Shown: positions 4,947 through 9,496 of the stretch, piece after piece
Layout: each line of letters opens with the position of its first letter
Numbering within the stretch: position 1 is the first letter of the stretch
The notes under the pieces: generated by a model
Told to the model about the DNA's origin: nothing
The model's input: the letters and a program-made list of their open reading frames with translations, nothing else
The model's database searches: none
Position numbers and translations under genes: made by a program
Assembly (NCBI GenBank): GCA_022777455.1
Contig: JALFGI010000086.1
Span: forward strand, 1-9,496
From: Clostridiales bacterium
Lineage (GTDB): Bacteria; Bacillota_A; Clostridia; Oscillospirales; Oscillospiraceae
Length of the DNA: 9,496 nucleotides
Direction of reading: 5' to 3'

Positions 4947-4969
4947 TGAACTCCCCTCCGGGGGATTCA
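4947..4969 (+). promoter_or_regulatory. Hairpin in the infB leader
   Basis: TGAACTCCCC (4947-4956) pairs with GGGGGATTCA (4960-4969) with one mismatch and one G-T pair around a 3-base loop. It lies 16 bases before the GGAGG of infB and outside the repeat element. It could affect transcription or IF2 synthesis; the tract after it (GACTGTGTTG) is not a terminator T-run. Confidence 0.45.
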
Positions 4970-5002
4970 GACTGTGTTGTATTATGGAGGTGCGTATAGT
5001 AT

Positions 5003-7360
5003 ATGAGTTTCGTGAAGTATCGCTTGAAGGAGGTCGCCGCCGATCTGGGGATTACCCCCAAGGAGGTCGGGGAGATCCTCGCCCGGTTTTTTGAAAAGCC
5101 CAAGTCCAATACCCAGATTCTCACCGACGAAGAGCTGAACGTGGTTTTCGACTGCGTCACGCAGACCCACCAGATCGATTCTCTGGAGCAGGTATTCGCC
5201 GCCAAGCCCAAGGAAGCCCCCAAGCCCGCTCCCCAGGCGGCAGCCCAGAATTCCCAGTCCGAGCCCGCCAAGGCTCAGAAGCCTCAGCAGTCCGCCAATC
5301 CCCAGCAGTCCAAAGCCGCGCCCGCTCCTCAGGCGGAGCCTGCCAAGGCCGAAAAGCCCAAGGAGCCCGAACGCAAGCGGGAACGCCGGGTGGTGGATAC
5401 CTCCGCCGTCCAGGTGAACGCCAACCGCTTTGCCGACGTGGACAACCTGGTGTCCGAGCGGGTGCAGAACTACCAGGGCGGTAAGCAGCGCATCGGCGGC
5501 GGCAAGGGCAAGCAGCAGAACAAGAAGGACAACAAGTTCAAGGGCAACAAGTCCCGCAACGAGGAGCAGGAGAAGCTCCGCCGTCTGCAGATGGAAGTGG
5601 CCCGGAAGGCCCCCGTCACCGTGAAGATTCCCGACGAGATCACCGTGGGCGAGCTGGCCTCCCGGATGAAGAAAACCGCCGGCGAAGTCATCAAGATCCT
5701 GATGAAGAACGGCGTCATGGCCGCCATCAACCAGACCATCGACTTCGACACCGCCGAGTTCGTGGCCACGGAAATGGGCTGCAAGGTGGAGAAGGAAGTC
5801 ACCGTCACCATCGAAGAGCGGATCATCGACGACCATGTGGACACCGCCGAAGAGCTCCAGACCCGGGCCCCCGTGGTTGTGGTCATGGGCCACGTTGACC
5901 ACGGCAAGACCTCTACCCTGGACGCCATCCGCAAGACCAGCGTCACCGCCGGAGAGGCCGGCGGCATCACCCAGCACATCGGCGCCTACACCGTGGATGT
6001 GAACGGTCAGATGATCACCTTCCTGGACACCCCCGGCCACGCCGCCTTTACTTCCATGCGGGCCCGTGGCGCCAAGTCCACCGACATTGCCATTCTGGTG
6101 GTGGCTGCCGACGACGGCATCATGCCCCAGACCATCGAGTCCATCAACCACGCCAAGGCCGCCGAAGTGCCCCTGATCGTGGCCATCAACAAAATGGACA
6201 AGCCCACCGCCAACCCCGACAAGATCAAGGAACAGCTGACCAAGTATGATCTGGTTCCCGAAGAGTGGGGCGGCGACACCATCATCGTGCCCATCTCCGC
6301 CAAGACAGGCCAGGGCCTGGACGAGCTGCTGGAAATGGTGCTGCTCACTGCCGAGGTGCAGGAGCTGAAGGCCAACCCCAACCGCCGGGCCAAGGGCACC
6401 GTCATCGAAGCCCGCCTGGATAAGACCCGTGGCCCCATCGCCACCCTGCTGGTGCAGAACGGCACCCTGAATCAGGGCGACATCATCATCGCCGGCACCT
6501 CCGTGGGCCGCGTCCGTGTCATGACCAACGACAAGGGCCGCACCGTGAAGTCCGCCGGCCCCTCCATCCCCGTGGAGATCACGGGTCTTGCCGAGGTTCC
6601 CACCCCCGGTGACGAGTTCAACGCCGTTACCGACGAGCGCATGGCCCGGGAACTGGTGGAGCAGCGCAAGCAGGCCCAGAAGGACGCCCTGGCCAAGCTG
6701 AACCAGAAGGTCACTCTGGACAACCTGTTCAGCAGAATGCAGGAGGGCGAGATGAAGACCCTGAACCTGATCGTCAAGGCCGACGTGCAGGGCTCCGCCG
6801 AGGCGGTGAAGGCCTCCCTGGAGAAGATCTCCAACGAGGAGGTCCGGGTCAAGGTCATTCACGCCGGTGTCGGCGCCATCAACGAGTCCGACGTGCTGCT
6901 GGCCTCCACCGCCGGCGCCATCATCGTGGGCTTCAACGTGCGGCCCGACGCCGCCGCCCAGGCCAGCGGCCAGAGAGCCAACGTGGACATGCGGTTCTAC
7001 CGGGTGATCTACGACGCCATCGACGAAATCGAGGCCGCCATGAAGGGCATGCTGGCGCCCAAGTACGAGGAAGCCGTCATCGGCCACGCGGAAGTCCGCA
7101 TGACCTACAAGGTCAGCGCCGTGGGCACCATCGCCGGCTGCATGGTGAAGGACGGCAAGGTCACCCGGGATTCCCAGGTGCGCATCCTCCGGGACAACAT
7201 CGTCATCCACGAAGGCGAGATCGGCTCCCTGCAGCGCTTCAAGGACGCCGCCAAGGAAGTCACCGCCGGCTACGAATGCGGCATGAGCGTGGTGAAGTTC
7301 AACGACATCCGGGAAGGCGACATCTTCGAGTGCTTCATCATGCAGGAAGTGAAGCGGTAA
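5003..7360 (+). CDS. infB: Translation initiation factor IF-2
   Basis: IF2 is the GTPase that brings initiator fMet-tRNA to the 30S subunit and drives joining of the 50S. The 785-residue protein contains an IF2_N domain (about 1-55), a low-complexity Ala/Pro/Gln/Lys linker (about 67-130), a Gly/Lys/Asn-rich basic stretch (about 158-190), a second IF2_N domain (about 205-260) and the full G domain: G1 G296-HVDHGKT, G3 D342-TPGH, G4 N396-KMD and G5 S432-AK. The beta-barrel domains and the C-terminal fMet-tRNA-binding region follow to the end ([15 protein letters not shown]). Length is within the family range and the catalytic histidine of the DxPGH motif is present. GGAGG lies 12 bases before the ATG, a rather long spacing. 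A GTG at 5012 is an alternative start but is further from that site. Repeat elements flank the gene on both sides. Confidence 0.97.
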   Translation: MSFVKYRLKEVAADLGITPKEVGEILARFFEKPKSNTQILTDEELNVVFDCVTQTHQIDSLEQVFAAKPKEAPKPAPQAAAQNSQSEPAKAQKPQQSANPQQSKAAPAPQAEPAKAEKPKEPERKRERRVVDTSAVQVNANRFADVDNLVSERVQNYQGGKQRIGGGKGKQQNKKDNKFKGNKSRNEEQEKLRRLQMEVARKAPVTVKIPDEITVGELASRMKKTAGEVIKILMKNGVMAAINQTIDFDTAEFVATEMGCKVEKEVTVTIEERIIDDHVDTAEELQTRAPVVVVMGHVDHGKTSTLDAIRKTSVTAGEAGGITQHIGAYTVDVNGQMITFLDTPGHAAFTSMRARGAKSTDIAILVVAADDGIMPQTIESINHAKAAEVPLIVAINKMDKPTANPDKIKEQLTKYDLVPEEWGGDTIIVPISAKTGQGLDELLEMVLLTAEVQELKANPNRRAKGTVIEARLDKTRGPIATLLVQNGTLNQGDIIIAGTSVGRVRVMTNDKGRTVKSAGPSIPVEITGLAEVPTPGDEFNAVTDERMARELVEQRKQAQKDALAKLNQKVTLDNLFSRMQEGEMKTLNLIVKADVQGSAEAVKASLEKISNEEVRVKVIHAGVGAINESDVLLASTAGAIIVGFNVRPDAAAQASGQRANVDMRFYRVIYDAIDEIEAAMKGMLAPKYEEAVIGHAEVRMTYKVSAVGTIAGCMVKDGKVTRDSQVRILRDNIVIHEGEIGSLQRFKDAAKEVTAGYECGMSVVKFNDIREGDIFECFIMQEVKR

Positions 7361-7390
7361 ATGATGATTTGTCCGGCAGATACGGCATCG

Positions 7391-7540
7391 CCCCTTGGCT
7401 CCCCCTCTGGGGGAGCTGGCTGCCCCGTAAGGGGCGGCCTGAGAGGGCCAATGTTCGGTTTTCTGCTGTCATAATCTTACTGTAGTACCCTCTCAGTCAG
7501 CCTGACGGCTGCCAGCTCTCCCAAAGGGAGAGCCAAGGGG
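7391..7540. repeat. 150-bp palindromic (MITE-like) element between infB and rbfA
   Basis: The left end CCCCTTGGCTCCCCCTCT (from 7391) and the right end AGGGAGAGCCAAGGGG (to 7540) are inverted copies. The match runs inward through GGGGGAGCTGGC / GCCAGCTCTCCC and, more weakly, through CTGAGAGGG (7439-7447) / CCCTCTCAG (7488-7496), so nearly the whole element could fold on itself apart from a central AT-richer stretch (about 7450-7480). It has no coding capacity and is unrelated in sequence to the elements at 42-282 and 4759-4912. No convincing target duplication is visible. Downstream of it GTTCCGGAAC (7548-7557) is a short perfect palindrome just before the rbfA ribosome-binding site. Confidence 0.9.
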
Positions 7541-7592
7541 TGCAACAGTTCCGGAACATCAAAAAGCAAAACAGATTATTTCGGAGGAAAAA

Positions 7593-7958
7593 ATGGCATC
7601 AAACCGAATCAATCGAATCAATGAAGAGATCATGAAGGAGTTATCCTCCCTTCTGCGCACGGTAAAGGACCCCCGGGTGCAGGATACCATGATCTCCGTT
7701 ACCCGGGTGGAAACCACCCCGGATCTGCGCTACACCAAGGTGTACGTCAGCTTCCTCCAGGAGGACCGGGCCAAGGACGCCATGGCGGGGCTCAAGTCCG
7801 CCGGCGGCTACCTGCGCCGGGAGCTGGGGCACAATCTGCAGCTGCGCTACGCCCCCGAGATCGTGTGGAGCCTGGACGACAGCATCACCTACGGCGCAAA
7901 AATGCTGAAACTCATCAATTCCCTGGAGACCGGCCATGAAGAATCTGACGAGGACTGA
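7593..7958 (+). CDS. rbfA: Ribosome-binding factor A
   Basis: RbfA is a KH-type protein that binds the 30S subunit near helix 1 of 16S rRNA and is needed for late maturation and cold adaptation. The 121-residue product has normal length and the family landmarks: an N-terminal helix RINRINEEIMKELSSLL (5-21), DPRVQDTMISVTRVETTPDLRYTKVYVSFL (26-55), the helix with KSAGGYLRRELG (68-79) and the final LRYAPEIVWSLDDSITYGAKM strand-helix (84-104), followed by an acidic tail. GGAGG stands six bases before the ATG. It overlaps nrnA by 23 bp. In many relatives rbfA follows infB directly or after ylxP; here the gap holds a palindromic element. Confidence 0.96.
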   Translation: MASNRINRINEEIMKELSSLLRTVKDPRVQDTMISVTRVETTPDLRYTKVYVSFLQEDRAKDAMAGLKSAGGYLRRELGHNLQLRYAPEIVWSLDDSITYGAKMLKLINSLETGHEESDED

Positions 7959-8889
7959 AACCGCCGATTTTCTGGCCGCCCATGACCACTATCTCATTCT
8001 CACCCACACCCGCCCCGACGGCGACACCATCGGCTCCGCCGCGGCCCTTTGCCTGGGCCTGCGCAGCCTGGGCAAAACCGCCCACATCCTGGAAAACAAA
8101 GGGGTCAGTCCCCGGTTCCGGTGGCTCCATGAGGGGCTGACCGTGACGGAAGCGGCGGAAGGCAGCTGCATCATCAGCGTGGACGTGGCCTCCCCGGGGA
8201 TGCTCCCGGAGGAATTCAGACCCCTGCTGGGCCGCATCCGGCTGCGCATCGACCACCACAGCAGCGCCACCTCCTTTACAGACTGTGAGCTGGTGGACGG
8301 GTGCAGCGCCAGCTGTGCCGAGGTGGTGTACGATGTGCTCATGCTGCTTGGCTGCCGGCTGGACAAAGCCATGGCCGAGGCCATCTACGTGGGCGCCTCC
8401 ACCGACACCGGCTGCTTCCGCTACGCCAACACCACCGCCCACACCTTCTCCACCGCTGCCAGCTGCGCCCAGGCGGGAGCGGAAATCTACCGACTGAACA
8501 TGGAGCTGTTTGAAACCAACACCCTGGCCAGGCTGAAGATGCAGGGCTGGATTGTGGACCATATGAAAATGCTCTGCAGCGGCTCCATGTGCGTCTGCGC
8601 CATTCCCCGCCGGGTGGAGCAGGAGATGGGGGTCACCGGGGACGATATGGACAATATCTCCAGCTTTCCCCGCACCGTAGCCGGCGTGTGCATGGCGGCA
8701 ACCCTGCGGGAAGCGGAAAACGGAGACGTGAAGCTCTCCGTCCGGGCCATCCCCGGCTATGACGCCACCCTGGTCACCGTACCCTTCGGCGGCGGCGGCC
8801 ACAAGGGCGCCGCAGGCGCCACCATGAAAATGCCCCTCCCCGAAGCCGCCCAGGCCGTGGAGCGGATCATGCTGGAGCAGAATGTATGA
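7936..8889 (+). CDS. nrnA: DHH/DHHA1 phosphoesterase, NrnA-type nanoRNase / pAp phosphatase
   Basis: This family degrades short oligoribonucleotides (2-5 nt) and in Bacillus also dephosphorylates 3'-phosphoadenosine 5'-phosphate, using two manganese ions. The 317-residue length is typical. Metal-binding motifs are all present: H24-TRPDGDTIGS with D28 and D30, D83 in ISVDVASPG, the DHH motif D106-H107-H108, and D157 in GASTDTGCF. The C-terminal DHHA1 domain shows the substrate-binding signature FGGGGHKGAAGA, with H289. The ATG at 7936 lies inside the end of rbfA with GGAG seven bases upstream; its end overlaps truB by 4 bp (ATGA), so rbfA-nrnA-truB look translationally coupled, the usual Firmicutes order. 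Substrate preference (nanoRNA versus pAp or cyclic dinucleotide-derived pNpN) cannot be read from the sequence. Confidence 0.93.
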   Translation: MKNLTRTETADFLAAHDHYLILTHTRPDGDTIGSAAALCLGLRSLGKTAHILENKGVSPRFRWLHEGLTVTEAAEGSCIISVDVASPGMLPEEFRPLLGRIRLRIDHHSSATSFTDCELVDGCSASCAEVVYDVLMLLGCRLDKAMAEAIYVGASTDTGCFRYANTTAHTFSTAASCAQAGAEIYRLNMELFETNTLARLKMQGWIVDHMKMLCSGSMCVCAIPRRVEQEMGVTGDDMDNISSFPRTVAGVCMAATLREAENGDVKLSVRAIPGYDATLVTVPFGGGGHKGAAGATMKMPLPEAAQAVERIMLEQNV

Positions 8890-9496
8890 ACGGAATCGTC
8901 ATTGTGGATAAACCCGCCGGGTGGACCAGTCAGGATGTGACCGCCCGGCTGAGAAGGGTCTACGGTACCCGGCGCATCGGCCACGGCGGCACCCTGGACC
9001 CCATGGCCACCGGCGTGCTGCCGGTGTTTGTGGGCCGGGCCACCCGGGGAGTGGAATTCTTTGAGCACGCCGAAAAGGAGTACGAGGCCATCCTGGTCCC
9101 CGGCCTCACCACCGACACCGAGGACACCACCGGCACCGTGCTCACCCGTCAGGAAGTGACCCTGACGGAAGATCAGCTTCTGGCCGTTCTTCCCCGATTC
9201 CGGGGAGAGATTATGCAGGTGCCCCCCATGTACTCCGCCCTGAAGGTAAACGGTCAGAAGCTCTGCGACCTGGCCCGGAAGGGCAGGGAAGTGGCCCGGG
9301 AACCCCGGCCCATTACCATCCATGAACTCACCTTCCTCGGCTTTGAGGAAGGAAATGTCAGATTGCAGGTGGCCTGCTCCAAGGGCACCTACATCCGCAC
9401 CCTGTGCAAGGACATCGGTGAAGCCCTGGGCTGCGGTGCCTGCATGGGCAGCCTTCGCCGCACCCAGGCGGGGGATTACACCCTGGCCGATGCCGT
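8886..9496 (+). CDS. truB: tRNA pseudouridine(55) synthase TruB (3' end outside the window)
   Basis: TruB converts U55 of the T-loop of tRNAs to pseudouridine. The first 203 codons are present and the frame is open to the window end, so the gene is cut by the border and is not broken. The N-terminus MNGIVIVDKPAGWTSQDV is a classic family start. The catalytic aspartate is D38 in the motif R30-IGHGGTLDPMATGVLPV; glycine instead of threonine after GH is common in Firmicutes. Further family blocks are EKEYEAILVPGLTTDTEDTTG (64-84), QVPPMYSALKVNGQKLCDLARKG and the C-S-K-G-T-Y-I-R-T-L segment near the end. The start codon overlaps the nrnA stop in ATGA, so translation is probably coupled. ribF would be the usual next gene but is outside the window. 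Confidence 0.95.
   Translation, partial: MNGIVIVDKPAGWTSQDVTARLRRVYGTRRIGHGGTLDPMATGVLPVFVGRATRGVEFFEHAEKEYEAILVPGLTTDTEDTTGTVLTRQEVTLTEDQLLAVLPRFRGEIMQVPPMYSALKVNGQKLCDLARKGREVAREPRPITIHELTFLGFEEGNVRLQVACSKGTYIRTLCKDIGEALGCGACMGSLRRTQAGDYTLADA

Noticed and set aside
2721..7210. Very long minus-strand open frames (up to 742 codons) opposite nusA and infB
   Set aside because: They are antisense to well-identified genes and result from the high GC at third codon positions; their His/Gly/Leu-rich translations resemble no protein family.

Overview
The window looks like a chromosomal segment of a GC-rich, gut-type member of the Clostridia, probably Oscillospiraceae. I infer this from the gene order rimP-nusA-rnpM(ylxR)-ylxQ-infB-rbfA-nrnA-truB (the Firmicutes translation/transcription-factor operon), the protein sequences, and the dispersed inverted-repeat elements. 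No database search was possible. Bases 1-41 carry nothing I can recognise.

Left, accessory part (about 42-2210). A composite inverted-repeat element (42-282) is followed by two very small minus-strand genes that overlap by 8 bp (295-477 and 470-697); the distal one encodes a 60-residue four-cysteine zinc-ribbon protein. A 357-bp gene-free region (698-1054) holds a consensus sigma-A promoter on the minus strand (TTGACA, 17 bp, TATAAT), several ACATAT-type repeats and several dyads. On its other side, on the plus strand, are a protein with two tandem XRE-type helix-turn-helix domains and an ImmA/IrrE-type zinc metallopeptidase. The arrangement resembles the repressor plus anti-repressor-protease pairs of integrative elements and prophages, but no integrase or phage gene is present here.

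Right, housekeeping part (2260-9496, running off the end). A good sigma-A promoter (2260-2288) and a perfect 11-bp leader hairpin (2314-2341) precede rimP (30S maturation), nusA (elongation, pausing and termination), rnpM/ylxR (RNase P modulator family), ylxQ (L7Ae-fold RNA-binding protein), infB (IF2), rbfA (30S maturation), nrnA (DHH/DHHA1 nanoRNase/pAp phosphatase) and truB (tRNA psi55 synthase, cut by the window edge). Most genes are tightly packed: 14 bp between rimP and nusA, and overlaps of 11, 23 and 4 bp at rnpM/ylxQ, rbfA/nrnA and nrnA/truB.

The three gaps of this operon are each filled by a different repeat: opposed arrays of an AT-rich heptamer after nusA, a CTGTAGGGG-type element before infB (second copy of the family seen at 42-282), and a 150-bp CCCCTTGGCT-ended palindromic element between infB and rbfA. 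The most interesting parts are the regulator/metalloprotease unit facing the tiny zinc-ribbon operon, and the repeats lodged in an essential operon. The eight core operon proteins themselves look ordinary.
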